Shown: one piece after another, positions 45,714-59,745 of the stretch
Position numbering within the stretch: the first letter of the stretch is position 1
How the letters are laid out: each line of letters opens with the position of its first letter
Assembly: GCF_001640805.2 (NCBI RefSeq)
Contig: NC_066833.1
Span: 14,066,068 to 14,130,067 of the forward strand
From: Lates calcarifer
Lineage: Eukaryota; Chordata; Actinopteri; Centropomidae
DNA: 64,000 nucleotides
Reading direction: 5' to 3'
Translations under genes and position numbers: made by a program
The notes under the pieces: generated by a model
What the model saw: the letters and a program-made list of their open reading frames with translations, nothing else
What the model was told of the DNA's origin: nothing
The model's database searches: none

Positions 45714-47727
45714 CGCAAGGCTATACAGTATGTATGTGTGTCACTCAAGTGTTTTTCATTGCTTGGACGAGATTATGACGATGACTCATCTTTGAAGATG
45801 AAGAGAATCTATCCCTTCTGTTTCTTACATTACACCTCTCATTCTCTCATGAAACTAAGCTGTGTGGATGTGTGTTTGTGTGGCTGTACAAAGGAATTCT
45901 CATGTGAGATTAGACAGTTTTTGTTGTTGATTGTGGTAACAACCGCTACAAAGCACAAGCAACATTAAGGATTGAAAACATCTCTGTTGGCGTTCCATGT
46001 CCTTCCCTTGCCTCTACAGAGGGTCAGTGCTTTTAAGAACATTGTTTTGCTCAAGGATTTCACTCAGGATTTCAATGGGGGAGATGTAACAAGAAACATG
46101 TAAGTTATAGAAGCATATAATGAATATATATGAGAAAATGCAATAGAACAGAGACAATTTGACACATATTACTGAAATTAATGTGATTTTTTGTCCTTTG
46201 TATAAGATTTGGAGTAGCTGTTGGTTGTTAATGAGATTGGCAAGAATGGGTGACTTTGAGAAGTCCCTGATCAGCTAGAGTGCATGGCACGTATGCTGAG
46301 GCAATGGTTAGTGCTCGCTTGATGTTTGAGTGTCATTGGTTGCGACAGTATGACAGTCTACTTGTCAACCATGATGACAAGAAAGCCCTGTAAGGTGCAT
46401 GCATCATTGACAGAAAACACCATGATGGTCAAATACAGAAAAAAAAGGCTGAGTAGGGACAGAATTGAGTGCACAGTCAGAGGCAGACAGAAAATAGGAA
46501 AAACTAATATGGATATCAAGTACCTGTATAGGAAGAGGGTCACCCATTTTAATTCAGACAGAGTACAGGCTTTCTTACAAGCTATTACACTATATAATTT
46601 CATTTGGCCTTGGCCCTATTTACGGTTCATAATAGACAAGGGAAATCAAACGACCTCTGTCAACAAGGATTCTATCACTCTGAGGAAATACAAGGTGTCC
46701 ACCTAGGAGAGAGTTTTATCTGAGGAGTATGTTTGAAGTTTATTTTTTACTCATTTTAATTCATCACATTATCGTGTGTAGTTGCATTTTACTATAGTAA
46801 AAAATACTCATAGATCTAGCAGAATCCCATCCACAGGAACAAACAGCTGCTGCACAAACTAATATGGTTAGATGGGATGCTTCCCATTCAAATTGCACAG
46901 TATTTCCTAAACATCTGGCTCCACTGGAATGTTGTAGAAAAGGCTACTTTCTTTCTTTAAATATATATACAATACCAAAAAAACTGCAGTGTGATTGTTG
47001 AAAATTAGGTAATGATTCCAATGTGCACTGGTACCAACAGTCAATTTGGAGGTCTGAAAAATAGGAGGTAAGTGTAGACCTTGCTGCTAATTTCCCTTAT
47101 TTGTATAATCACACCTCTAAGGTAAGAAGTGTGCTTATATATGTATGGAGAGTGGATGGATGTGGGCAAGCTGTGAGTGGGTGTGCAGTGGTCACAGAAA
47201 AAAAGTGATTCTTTGCGAACATTTCTTGCCTGATGCCTCTTAGCTTGTCTAACACCTCTCCCTTGGTCACAGCCCAGACAATGAAGCACAGCACAGCTCC
47301 TGTTGGTTTACTAACACATCAATTAAGAAAATGCATTTATCTTGTCTCCTTCTCTTGTCCTTGTTCTATTGTTTTTACTTTATTTTCTCTGTTTTTCTGT
47401 TCAGTACAGTAAATGCCTTTTTCTCTGTCATGCACCCACAAATTGTAAACCGACCACTATAAACCACTCTTTAAGTAAACAATGAAGTAGGAGTAACAAT
47501 GCTAACACTTGGATATTTGCTGATAGTAAGTACTAATACTAATCACAATGTCATTAGGAGCAGTGGCATCTACTGGAGCATTACACAGGGATATTGATGT
47601 TTGAAAGTGAAAAAATAGTAGATAGTAGTAAATAGTCCAAAAATAGTATAATAGTGAATAGCAAAAAGTTGGGCATTTTAAGTTTTCTTTTCATCTCTAT
47701 CATTCTCTCAACCGTTCTCTCAATTTT

Positions 47728-47728
<1 letters not shown>

Positions 47729-47765
<37 letters not shown>

Positions 47766-47782
47766 ACACACAGACACACACA
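47729..47782. repeat. CA microsatellite with GA interruptions
   Basis: About 26 CA units with two GACA interruptions in intron 2. Confidence 0.95.
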
Positions 47783-49334
47783 AGTGGGCTAAAGTGGGAG
47801 TTGTGGGTTTTTTTCCATGTCAGAAAATTGCCACTTCACTTCAAGTTCCCATTGCTGTTTTGCTGCCATTCTAAGTGTCTTTGATCAAGAGTCTCTGCAG
47901 GACAGCAACAGCAGGGATCACATCTTATGCAACATATCAAGAGCTCACTTTTTGGGTCAAGTCGTGAAATGGCACCAGAACGGACAGCGTATCATTTAAA
48001 ATGTATAATAATAACTATTTTGTGCCCAGGCACAAGGCAAGTGACACTTGATAACTGGAGGATGTGAGCGGCACATGGCAGCCTTCAGAGTCCAGCATCA
48101 TCCTTTGTCATATTTTTGTTGTTGTCGCAGAAAACACAATGCGGAGGGAACTTTTCAGAATCCAAGAATATGCATTTCAATATCTGCATCAATCAACTGT
48201 GCAGTTCAGCTGATGAGATTCTTTGGCCAGACATCTCTATGCTAAATATTCATTAAAAGTCACATGCCTTACAATGCAGCTTTATCTGATCTTTATCTGA
48301 TGTAGGCTTAACATTTCACTGCTGTAAACTGGTATTTGCAGCATAGCATTTTTTGGTTACATGTACAAGCACATGAGCACTGTGTAAGACTGATACCTGA
48401 TGCCAGTATCGTTACACCCCTCCCTTAAAATACTATACTGCATTAGCTGATGTAGATGCTCCACAAATTGTAAAAAAATACTGTAGAGGTTTTGTTTAAA
48501 CAAAACTAAACAAGTAAAATGAAATCAAAGCACATATCTTCTGACAATGTTGGACTAAGCCTTTAAAAGTACAAATGGTCAGGGTGTGGGAAGTTACGGA
48601 TAATTCACCACTGTATGCATCAGTCTGTGAGAATGATTTCTTTCTTTCTCTCTTTTTTTTAAATAAATCAAAAAGTGACTACCTATCTACTTTAAGTGTT
48701 CAGTGAATTTACTCTCATTTCAGGCAGAATCTCAGTTTTGCTTTTCCTTAACTGGGACCCATCAGTCATTGACACTGATGCATGAGGATTGCTCCATAAA
48801 GTGGCACTATAATCTGCTGCTGCCTTTATTGCCCTTAATCACATTCCTCCCTTGAAATTTCAGGATGACTTTGCTATCCTTGTAAAAAGTATTTCATATA
48901 TTTGAAAAATGGTTCAAAAACATTCAGGAAAATGATATGGGTTTAAACCACACTGAGTCAAAAACCATTATTTAAAACAAAACATACAGTCCTGTCCTTT
49001 ATGTGCAGTACAGATTGAGTTTTTGTTTTTTAAATGCATTCAGTTTACTCTGAATGCTCCTCACCTTTCAAGGGCTTGAGGGCAGGCAAATAGAACACAC
49101 ACACACCATCCATACTTTCTCTCACTGTCTCTCATCATGGCAGCTCTCTCCCATTTCACCTCCCTGACAGTTCCTGAATTGAGCTCAGAAGCCCTCCGTC
49201 ATTAAGACTGACTTTCACCTTTGGCAGGAAAAGGAATAGTGTGGTGTTCACCTTATGCTATGAGAACTATTAATACGAAGTGAGGACAGAGAGCCATATT
49301 CTTCATATTAGCACCTTCATTCAGTACCAGTTTA

Positions 49335-49445
49335 ATTAAGGTATACTTTTATTAATCCCTGTAATTTATCCACTGCATTTGATCTATAACTATTTAGGTG
49401 CAGTGGCACAACAACAGTACAGCACCTGATTACCGTCTCCAGTTC
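49335..49445 (+). repeat. truncated dispersed fish repeat (tentative)
   Basis: ACTTTTATTAATCCCTG, CACTGCATTTGATCTATAAC and TTAGGTGCAGTGGCACAAC follow the order of a common fish element (TTTATTGATCCC...GCATTTGACCCATC...AGGAGCAGTGGGC, from memory). Divergence is high. Confidence 0.45.
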
Positions 49446-52400
49446 TGCAGTCATTTTTAATGGTAGGAATATTCCTCATAACTACCAGTGGACAAACATT
49501 TCCTTTGAATGTGGAGGAAATGTAAATACAAAATGATCATAAGTACAAAATTTAAAAGTCCATAATAGCCAAGACCAATTTTAGAACTGACAAACTGCTA
49601 TATATACAACATAAATGTCATACATGAAGGTTACTGATGTAGTACTAAGTCTGCCAACTAATGACATTCATTCATGCTTTCCAAAGGTTCCTTCATTAAC
49701 TTAGTTGGCTTCACAACTGTCTCTAGTAGGACAGTACCAATAGTTCAGTGTTGAGTATCTGACATTTTAATTTGCGATGTAATGCCAAGCAGCAGGCAGC
49801 ATCAATTTCATCCTCCATTTGTCTTCCACATCGCACCTTGAGAGGAGAGATAAAGACAGATAGAAAAGGAGAACAGTGGAGTGACACCTCTTCCCATGAG
49901 GAGAAACTGTGACTCCATCAGAGCACTGGTAATGAGTGGACTCCTGTGGGGAATTCTCCAAATGGACTAATTTGTAATTGATTCAGTGCATTAATTACCG
50001 GCCTGGTTACGCCTGTGTCATGGTTAATATTGTGCCGATCTGACGAGGCTGGGAGGCCCGTCTGCATTGGGACTGTTCGGGTGAGGCAGCCATTATTCAA
50101 TTATGCCGCACACATCGGCGACGAGGCAAGTCTTAATCCAAGAATAATCACTTCCCCACGCTCCCCTACTATGAGCTGATGTGTGGGGAGAAGGGTGTTG
50201 TGGTGGGAGGTAGTCCTAGATCCATGTAGCCCATGGTTGGCTCCTTAATCAGGCCTGGGAACCAAGTCCCATTGGTGCTTTTAAGTTTTCTAATAGTACA
50301 TGAGAATTCTGCACTCTACTGAACATTTTCAGTGATACAGTTTTACATTTTATTGGTGAAATGTGTCCTGATTCCAGTTTTCATATGTGATTTTAATTAA
50401 ACAAGTGAGATATTGTAATTGCAGGCATGTTAAACTAAAGTATCACTTTATCAATATAAAACCATATTTGTCGTACTTGCACAGCACCTGTTTTGCATAC
50501 AGCAGACATCAGAGTTGACACAACTTTTTGAAAACACAGAATAACAGAGACTATACCGTATTTGTCAATATTTAAGAGGCGTCTTATCTGTATATCCCCA
50601 TATACATCCCCCAGCTCTGGGTCTGTTTGCTCTCTTGACCATTTGGTATCCTTTGGTGATAGCATTACTGAGTTGTAAACATTAACAGTGTACATTGCCA
50701 TATTTTGTGATATTGCTTGTATTCCTTTCAGGGTTATAAAGTCACATAAAAAATGTGCAGGATGGCAGAAAATGATCCTTTTGTACTGTATGTGTGTGCT
50801 TACCCATTAACATACATGTGTATCATTCTGCAGCATTATTTTCTGTTTGTGTTTTTAGATATCCAAATAAAATATAGAGTTTTTCATTTTTATTGCTTAC
50901 GATCGACATATTGTAGGACACATTTTAAAACATGTAAAACATAGTGTTGCATATTGGAATAGAACTCTTCATACAGTACGTTATATGCACAAGAACTCAG
51001 ATAACCTTTATCTGTGATGTTGTCATCATAATGCTGTCTGACTTTGAGTGCTATCTTAAGATTATTGGATATGAAAGGTGAAGGCACTAGGCCTCATGGG
51101 TAAACTTCTTTTCACTGCTGCGGCACAAATGACATTAATTGCAGAGACACTTAAATTTGATTGCTTCAGTATGGATTCTCCCCTTAGAGATATCCACTAC
51201 AACATAACCCATTCACCGACGTGTGTGTATGAACTGTGATAGTGATAGGGAGACTTGTTCTATCCAACAAAGTCTTAGGAATGGAACTATGAAATGTATA
51301 TTTTTAGTGATTTAAAAAAGCCTTTCTTCCTCTTGGACAACATCTAACATTATTAAAGGCTTCAGGCATCAGTAAGTGGCTTATTTTGGCCTCCTCATGT
51401 ATGGTTACTGCATACTGTAAAAATAAAACTTAGATTTCAAGAGACTGAGTGCCATACATGTGACTCATCAGAACAGACCATGCGTTCCATTTTTAACAAG
51501 TAAAAACAAGTGGGGAGCATACACTGTGCAGTTCTCTTTCCCTTTATCAACTTTTAGTTCAACAACAGTCTGTTTTCAGCCCTGAGCAAGGAAAGGAAGA
51601 TAAAATAGAGGGCTCTCTCTCCATCACAGTTGATTATATTTCTGCTTTGATCTACGGCGGCCATCCCCTAACCATTCTCTAAGAGTTTGGACCTAGCACA
51701 ACACAACAAAAACAACACCCACGGCCTTGGGAGTAACCATACAATACTCCATTGAGCCCTTCACTGCTTATTTCAGTATGGCAATCTAAAGAGCACCCGC
51801 AGGAGCTTTAAATCATCTACAGTGTCCTCTCTATGGGGCACATTTACTTTCTATTTCAACATTTTTGGACATTTTAACACAGAAGCACAGAAGACAGTCA
51901 GTCATTTTCAAACAGGGGTCCAAGCATCTTCAGGAAACCTTCAGGGCATTCCAGCAGGTGCCCGGAAATGATCTCTGAATGGAAGAATGACAGAGCTAGT
52001 GGGTTTCACTCTTAGCACTGTACGATTCAGATTCAGTTCAGAAGCCCCCGGTGGGTCAAAATCTTTCTTCTTAGAAGTTTACAGCATGAAAATAGTAGAA
52101 AAACAAAAAAGCCGGACATACCACAAAATAATTTGATAATTTTAGAAAATGACCATGAGTAATTTTTTTGCATTGAATTTAAGTGACATACCAATCACCC
52201 TCTGGGAGTGCTATGCTGGTCTTTGCACTGTCAAATTAGAAGTCTAGTCAGACACTTGTGCAGGGGGGTTGTCACACAGCGGTCCTGTTACTTCAGTTGT
52301 CCACTAGTACCCCAGTGAGACTGTTAAATGTTGCTGTGGGGGAGCCTCGGCCATGCTTAATGGTCCTAACAGCATTATTAGCTAATAAAGGTTGATGGGC

Positions 52401-53489
52401 CTCGTGGCTCTATAAATTTAGGAGGACAGGAGAAGAAGAAGCAGTGGCTGTGTTAAGGTGAGGTCTCAGTCAGGGAATTTATCTCCCCTGTTTTGCTCTA
52501 ACACAAAACCTGCATAGGAATCATGGTAGGATTTAAAAAGTTTAGATTATGTGTTAACGTTTAAGAGGGAATGAAGGTGTTACTTCTATGTTTTACAAAC
52601 TTAACACTATACTATCTTTAAACAAAGAGGACACTGTCACAGCAGTTCCACTTGGTAGGAACCAACTGTGATAACTGCTAAGGTGTTTTCTCTTTTAGAT
52701 TTTAAGGTTCTTCCTGAAGCATGGAGTGGATTGCATTGCATTGCATTATGCAGATGAAAAGCAGCAAAAAAAAAGCATTATATTTAGGGAGTCGGCAAGT
52801 TTTCTTGTAGGTGGTGCAAAGAGAAAACCTGAAGCAATTAACGATCGCTTTGAGCTGCTATTCCTGCTTCTCCTCACATATGCTACATACCATGTCTTCA
52901 TAGTAAGTGAAAGAATTCTTTTAGATGATAAGCACCTCACGGAACTGGAAGGAACTCACACACTCACACAATATTATACTGCATGTAAGACATATAAATT
53001 AACTGATTGTACATCAGAAAGAGATAAAGACAAATGCATAGTCCATAAAGAAATTCTGTTAAACTCATCACACGTTGGCACAGTGAACCTAGGAGTGCTT
53101 GCTACTGAAACTCAGTGATCAGTAATATCTAATTTCTCTAAAAAATCTCTCTGAAACAAACAGCAAACAGCATTTACCATTAAGACATCCAAACAACAAA
53201 GACTGATAATTTGAGCAAAATCTATGTGGATAAAAATGGAAGATGAAAGAAGTGAAAGTGGAAATAATGTGACAGGCCAAACAATGTTGCTACCAAAAAT
53301 TGCTTAAAAATGCCCTCGTTCAGTCTTGTCTGAGTTAAGTGATGGCCCAATAAAACAAGTATTAGAGTGGAAAAGAAATAGGTGACATGGCCTCTTATTC
53401 TGACCACAGAGGAAATCTCTGAAATTGAAGATAAAGGTCTTGCTCTCTCCACGGGGAACCAAAGAATCAGTTTTCTGACCCACTTGGCT

Positions 53490-53492
<3 letters not shown>

Positions 53493-53528
<36 letters not shown>

Positions 53529-53572
53529 GTCTCTCTCTCTCTCTCTCTCTGTCTCTCTGTCTCTCTCTCTCT
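53493..53572. repeat. CT microsatellite with GTCT interruptions
   Basis: An 80-bp near-pure CT tract is followed by a short CA run. Long apparent reading frames on both strands here come only from the repeat. Confidence 0.95.
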
Positions 53573-55157
53573 GACACACACACACACAAACACACAGCAA
53601 GAGAGTGGCTATATCCAGCCCATGGAGTTTTATTTGGCAGCCAGACCTATCAGCATTTCTAAGAATTATACAAACCCAGATAACAATCATGTTTAATTAA
53701 GATGTTGGAGCGTTAACAGTGGAATTAGAGCACAGCATTGTGAACTGATGTGACGCTCTGAGTGTTGCTTGCAGATCACGTACAGCAATAAAAGAAAAGT
53801 GACTTATTGCAATTGCACAAATAAAACTCTGTCCCTGTGGGTAAGACTTTTAATACTGCAAAATGAAGACAACAAACAAAACAGTTACAAGAAGAAATGT
53901 TGTTATATGTTGCGGTTATGCATGCTAACATATACAGTATGACTGTGTGTGAATGTTTTCACGTGTTTTTGAGGTTGTCTGTGAGACTTTGAGACTGAGA
54001 GCTCGGGGAAAGTCTCTCTCTACACTAACATTTTCCACATATTTACAGAAGAATTTGTGGATGAAAGTTAATTAAAAACATTATAACTGATAATAATTCT
54101 AATCAAGTTTAAGGAAAAATGGATAAAAACTACAAATCATAGTCACAAGAATTAACAAGAAAAGGAGGTTCTATTCAATGCACTTGTAAACATGACACAG
54201 TTCTATCTAAGAGATAAAAACTTTGCCTTGTCTTTTTTTCCCCCAATTTGTGGGGGACATTTTTAAAAAATCAGGTTAGCCAGTTCAAAGAAAAAGTAAT
54301 TCTGTGCTTTTTGTGCAATGTTTTCCTGCCCTGCAGAGACAGAAAGTGCTGTAGCACACTACACAATTGTGTGTATATGCATGTGTCTTTGTGAGTGTGC
54401 GTGCTAAGAAGTTTATTCTTGAGTAGATGGGGCATAGGAGAGCAATTTGGGAGCTGTTTCCCGAGTAAAAAATTATGAATATTTTAACTGTTTTAATGGA
54501 CATCTCCTGCATGAGGAACTCCAGTACCTCATTGTTGTAGAAGTTAACTAGTCCACAGCCAGATGCCCGAGCTGTGGCAGGATCCTCTGATACTCTGTGG
54601 TTGTAAGTGTGCCCCTGGAACTGAGGTTTTTACATTAATCTATATGCATGTACTTAGTTTTGTTTCCCCTCCCCTTGGAAGCCTGACTGTTGTCAGCTTC
54701 ATTTCAGTGTCTGATCAGTGCAACCCTCCTCCACCCCATCACCAGAACCAACTTCCATGGCTCATCCCACTGCATTCACATGACATCCATCCTATATCTT
54801 CAGCTTTTGCTCCTCCCCTTCACCACCACTAACACTGTCAAGGCTCCATTCCATGATGATGATGATCTCATGATGGGGTCTAATAGCTGGGTGAGAGGTT
54901 AGATTGTTCCTGTAGGCAGTAACCTAGTTGATCAGCCATTTCATACTTACATTGGAGCAGACACATACAATTAAATACACTTCTAAGAACATGTTGCGTC
55001 TAGTAGGTACAGTTGCCAAGGTATGACAGTAAGAAAGAGATTTAGAGAATGGACAAGTACATGAGTACAGTGATTTGATCATCCATAATATCTGAAAACA
55101 TCAGCAACCTGGCAAATTATAGTAACCGTTTTTCCAACATATATTCCCATTCAACTT

Positions 55158-55159
<2 letters not shown>

Positions 55160-55191
<32 letters not shown>
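55160..55191. repeat. CT microsatellite
   Basis: (CT)16 in intron 2. Confidence 0.95.
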
Positions 55192-55194
<3 letters not shown>

Positions 55195-57174
55195 TCATTA
55201 CAACATTACAATTCTTTTTGCTCTCTCCTTTTTTTGGAACTTGATCATATACTGTAGATGTCAATGAAAGAGCCGTAAATGTCAGACCAATTTTTGCTAT
55301 CCAGATAGTTGTGCACAGAGCTAGACAAAAGCCTGTGTAATTACAGTAGTAGTCACTGGTCCATTAGTGATAAAGACATGATGGCTCGCATGGGTGGAGC
55401 TGACACCGTTAGCTCCCACAATGCATTCATTTCATGGTAAAAGCTGCAATTATTCTCAAAGAGAGTCTCTTTCTTATTCTTTATCTATTGCACAGTTTCT
55501 TTATGTTTCTTTCTTTTTTCCATACACCCTGTCTCTTCTCCTTCCCATCTCCTTTGCTGTGCCTTTATCTACACTATGACACTGACACAGGCAATGGGAT
55601 ATTATCAGCATAAAACAGTGTCATCAACTCAATGAGCAATTAAGTTATTCTCTCATCTATTTGGAGGAAGTCTGAGTCATTCTGAATAGAACAAAAAACA
55701 TTTCCTCCCCCACCACCTCTTTCACATTTGTGTCCTGTGCTTTAATAGGCGACTTTTTGGTTTCTATTGTGTTTCCTCCCCAGATGACACAGCAGTACTT
55801 TTGGAGGACAGATAGTAGGAACAATGGAGTCTCCTGCTACGAGGGTCTACAAGACACTAGGCCTAACTATGGTAGGCCTTGTCTCTCTTTTTCTTTCCCC
55901 TTTCCCTCAGCAGAACAAGTCAATGCCACAGTGATTGACCAAAATGCCCACCAAGGCCTCTTGAAACAAGAGGCAATATGTTGTTAAACAAGCTATGCAA
56001 GGATTATTTACTAGTACTGTGTAGAACACACAGAGGCAAAAAAAAGGACTTATCAAAGAGGACTATGAAATTGTGAAGCATAGAAGAGTACACAAAATTA
56101 CAGTCTGACTTAGAAGAAATTATAAGATGATATGAAAGATCATGAATGAATGTGTATATCATATATTTCAAGCTGTAATATGTATATGTTGGATGGTGAT
56201 CTACGATCATAGCCACAGAGCTCGTGTAGGAAGACAATGATGAAAGACTGATTTGTGACACCGGGGTGAAATTAAGAGTCTCTTAATCAGCAATGAGCCA
56301 GTACTCTACTGAGACTAAGCTGACTCACTAACTCTTTCTCACATCATCTGGTGTCATTTGGCATGAAGTAGCCTTAAAAAGTTGATGATGTGGCATGATA
56401 AATCAAAGACAGAGTATCAACCATGTTCCTGACAGTCTATATCGACAAATGCAGAGCCGTACCTCGTTCACTCATTTCCAATCCCTGATATGCCTTAATT
56501 TTTAAATACTGCAGAGGCTGAGGCACATGCATTTCACTGAAATGCAGTGACACCTCCAATGAGAGGATACTTTTAAAATTGGAAATGCATTTTTAATTAA
56601 AACTGAGCCAAAGTTTTACCACCTCTCCTTTTGTAACTTTGTGGATTTTTTTTAACAAAAATAAAACAACAAGCTTATTTTGTTAGTATGCTTTACAGAG
56701 CTTAACCATTATCAGTTATCACTGGTTTGAATCCAAAAATCATCCTGTATTGTCCAGGTCATTGTGCATGATGCAAGATGTTCAGTGTGATAAGACTGGG
56801 AGGGTGACAGTCAGACAGAGGCAGACAAAAAGGCCAAAAGCTAGGGAGACAAAGTGATACTTTGCTTGTCTTTGACACTTCGTTTTCATCCCTTCCAAGT
56901 TAATTTGGCTTGCATGGGTCAGCGCCTCTGACCGCTACACCCTCCGAGGCCACCCAGCAACCCCACCATCCCCCTCTGGTTCTTCTCTGGCTATTTATTC
57001 CCAAAACCTACTGGTGAAATTGGCTGAGGGCTAATCAACATTTAGCTCCTCCGAGTGTGTTATTACACAGCAATTGATGGATGGTACAATTATACCCTGT
57101 GTCACTTAGCTAAATGGCTATGTAATCCTAATGAGTTTTTATTCAAACACTGACTAGTTAGCGCAAGGAGAGCT

Positions 57175-57196
57175 GGGGAGTAGGGGGTGGGGAGGG
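57175..57196 (+). other. candidate G-quadruplex motif
   Basis: Four G runs (4, 5, 4 and 3 Gs) separated by AGTA, T and A satisfy the four-run rule on the template strand of erbb4. Folding is inferred. Confidence 0.5.
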
Positions 57197-58970
57197 CAAG
57201 AATGGAAATGCAAAGGGAAGCCGAAATAACATATATCTAAAGAAAAAAAGAGAGAGAAGGGTGGTGGGGTGGGGGTGAGAAAGGATTGAAAGTAATCAAG
57301 TAACATGATGAATGTGTGTTTCTCTTGTTAATGAGATTCCACAGCAATGCAGCCTGGGTGGTTGAGATGCAGAGCACTAGTTTAAATGTACATGCAGGGA
57401 GCTCCAGTAATGCATCAGAGTAAAAAAGTAAATCTTATATACTGAACATCACAGATAAAACATTATGTCCATATTGGATGTTCTTTTTTATAACATTATT
57501 ACTGTAACCTGATTTTTTTCTTAAATGTAACCAATGAGTAAATTGTAAAAAGTGAGAATTTATAATTCACTCACATATGATACAAACCTAAACATTATAA
57601 CTATATGTTAGATAATCCAAGGTTTTTCAGAAATATTTCTGGTATCAATGTTCTTCTTTGGCATCTCAAGGTGCCAAACAGTATAAGAATTCATTATGTT
57701 AAATACTGGGTATAAATCAGCCAATCAGAGTTAAGTGTAGAACCTAAGCCTGTGAGGTGAGAAACAGCAGTATACATCCAAAAAAGATTGTTTTTGATTT
57801 GGTTTTTTGTAATAATAAAAAATACCAAGCTCAAACAGGGCCTCTTGTACAATGAATTCTAGCAACATCCTGTCTGTATTTTTTTTCTTTAATCACCAAT
57901 GAACTCAATGAAATCGGACAAATGAAATCCACCTAACATGGTAACCAAATATCACCAGAAATCAATTTAATATCTAAAAGAAACTCACATTTGTGAGAGC
58001 ACTCAGACAAGAGTCACATTTCTTTGTCATTTTTGGTGCACAGCCCAGAATTCTCATTTGTTTGGATGCTGATCATCGGCCTGAATCAAGTCAGGTTTTG
58101 TTTTTTCCCATCGCAGCAAGGAAATATGGTGCTCTGATGCTTGCTGCTGCAGTCAGAACACATGGGAGCATGAGGATGTGAGAAGTCTAAAAAAGTTTAC
58201 ACAGAATAGAGCAGCTGTGTGAATAATGAGTATATATTGAATGTTATGCCACTGCTGATAGTGGTATTTGTATTCAGTGATTATAATATTGCATTGTTTA
58301 CCAATCAATTGGTCATTTATTTATTGATCAAAATAATAAAAAATGCAACTTTCATATGTTTCAACATTGGGTTTGCCTTGGGTTATAACATTTCTTCTAA
58401 GACTTTAGATGGAGAATGTAAAGGAGTGACTTGATCTCTATCCCATCATCAGCTAATGTTGGAGTGGGCTAGAAAGAAGACAGAATAGTCTCAAACCAAA
58501 CTCACAAGGTCTTGTATTATCATGCACAGACTACGCAGCACAAGTTGAATGCATATAAAGTGTGTGTTAGGGGTGGGAGCCTAACTAAAGCCAGACAAGA
58601 TTAGATGTACTCGCGGCTGTTTTCAATAAGTGCTGTTATCAATAATGCGTTGTTAATGAGGAGGACGGAGTCTGTCTCCAGCAAAACTATTGTACCCCGT
58701 CCATCTAAGCCTTAACACCAGCCATTCTTGAAAAGTACTCCCTCATCTGAGTCCCAGTGGGTGGAAATTGATTTCGATCCTCCTGAGAAGCTGGTCTATA
58801 TCATTCACCTTTTTTTGGCAGGCCGCAGAGGGAGGCAGATATGAAGTTTGAAAGGCATCACAGTAGCAGGGTGGGCTATTGTCACACTGGTTCAGCTTCT
58901 CCTCTCCACTGCCTCTCTGCTCAGTCTGGAACTGCTCTGTTACGATAAGTACTATCACCTCTACCTCTGG

Positions 58971-59004
58971 TGTGTGTGTGTGTGTGCGTGTGTGTGTGTG
59001 GTGT
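58971..59004. repeat. TG microsatellite
   Basis: About 16 TG units with one CG step in intron 2. Confidence 0.9.
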
Positions 59005-59339
59005 CTGCTGCACTGTCCTCTCTAAGACTACGTGATTTTTTTAAATTTTCCCCAATGCAGTTGCATCCTTGGTGCATGACTTTTCACAGTTTTCACAGCT
59101 GCTTAAAACCCCCCTGCTACATGACCACCAATTGACTGGAAACTACTACTACAGATCAAAAATCGACAGGGAGAGTTCATTTACGACAAACATCTGAATA
59201 TCATCTCTCCAATGCCACTGCAAATAAACAACCATAACTCTGTTCTCAGTCATCATTGTCAAACTAGTTCCCACATTTCACAGAGAACTTATAAAAAGGG
59301 GGGTGGGGGCTGGGGGCAGGACAGTCAGTGCACCACATT

Positions 59340-59363
59340 AAAAAAAAAAAAAAAAAAAAAAAA
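59340..59363. repeat. poly-A run
   Basis: 24 consecutive As on the plus strand. No retrocopy or target duplication is evident around it. Confidence 0.9.
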
Positions 59364-59728
59364 TCCACATTGCATTATGATATTTTAAATTAGTTTTAAT
59401 AATGTTGCACCTCTGCCCACACAACAGTCTATTTAGACAATTGTTTTTTCTGTCTATTTTGCTGATTTATCATATTGCCCTCTCCTTACAGGTTAGTACA
59501 AATGGAAAGTGTGCATTGGATCATTTAAGGCATAGCCACTTTTTTTTTTTTTTTCCTTTTTCAGTCAAACCTGCTGACATTTAACCTCCCCTATCAGTTA
59601 TTCTTGTTTCGTTGCTCTATCAGATCATTTCTAAAAGACAGGAAGGAAATTATATGGGCTGAACAACAGTGGGAAGTGGTGCGAGAAAATGCACCTGTCG
59701 GTCTAACAAGGAGACAGGCTTTAACCCG

Positions 59729-59745
59729 CGCACACACACACACAC
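59729..59745. repeat. CA microsatellite
   Basis: About eight CA units preceded by CGCG. A further CA-rich patch lies at 59873-59908. Confidence 0.85.

Noticed and set aside
45627..45968. 113-codon plus-strand open frame
   Set aside because: Part of it is translated GT repeat, and no homology is apparent.
52726..53118. 130-codon plus-strand open frame
   Set aside because: It has ordinary-looking composition but no recognised domain, no splice or promoter context and no similarity I know. A transcript search could change this.
53222..53696. Open frames of over 100 codons on both strands
   Set aside because: They are produced by the CT microsatellite (Ser-Leu or Arg-Glu repeats) and are not genes.
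59285..59363. TATAAAAAG-like box, G-rich run and a poly-A run in close order
   Set aside because: It could suggest a promoter or a retrocopy tail, but no gene body, target duplication or start region accompanies it.
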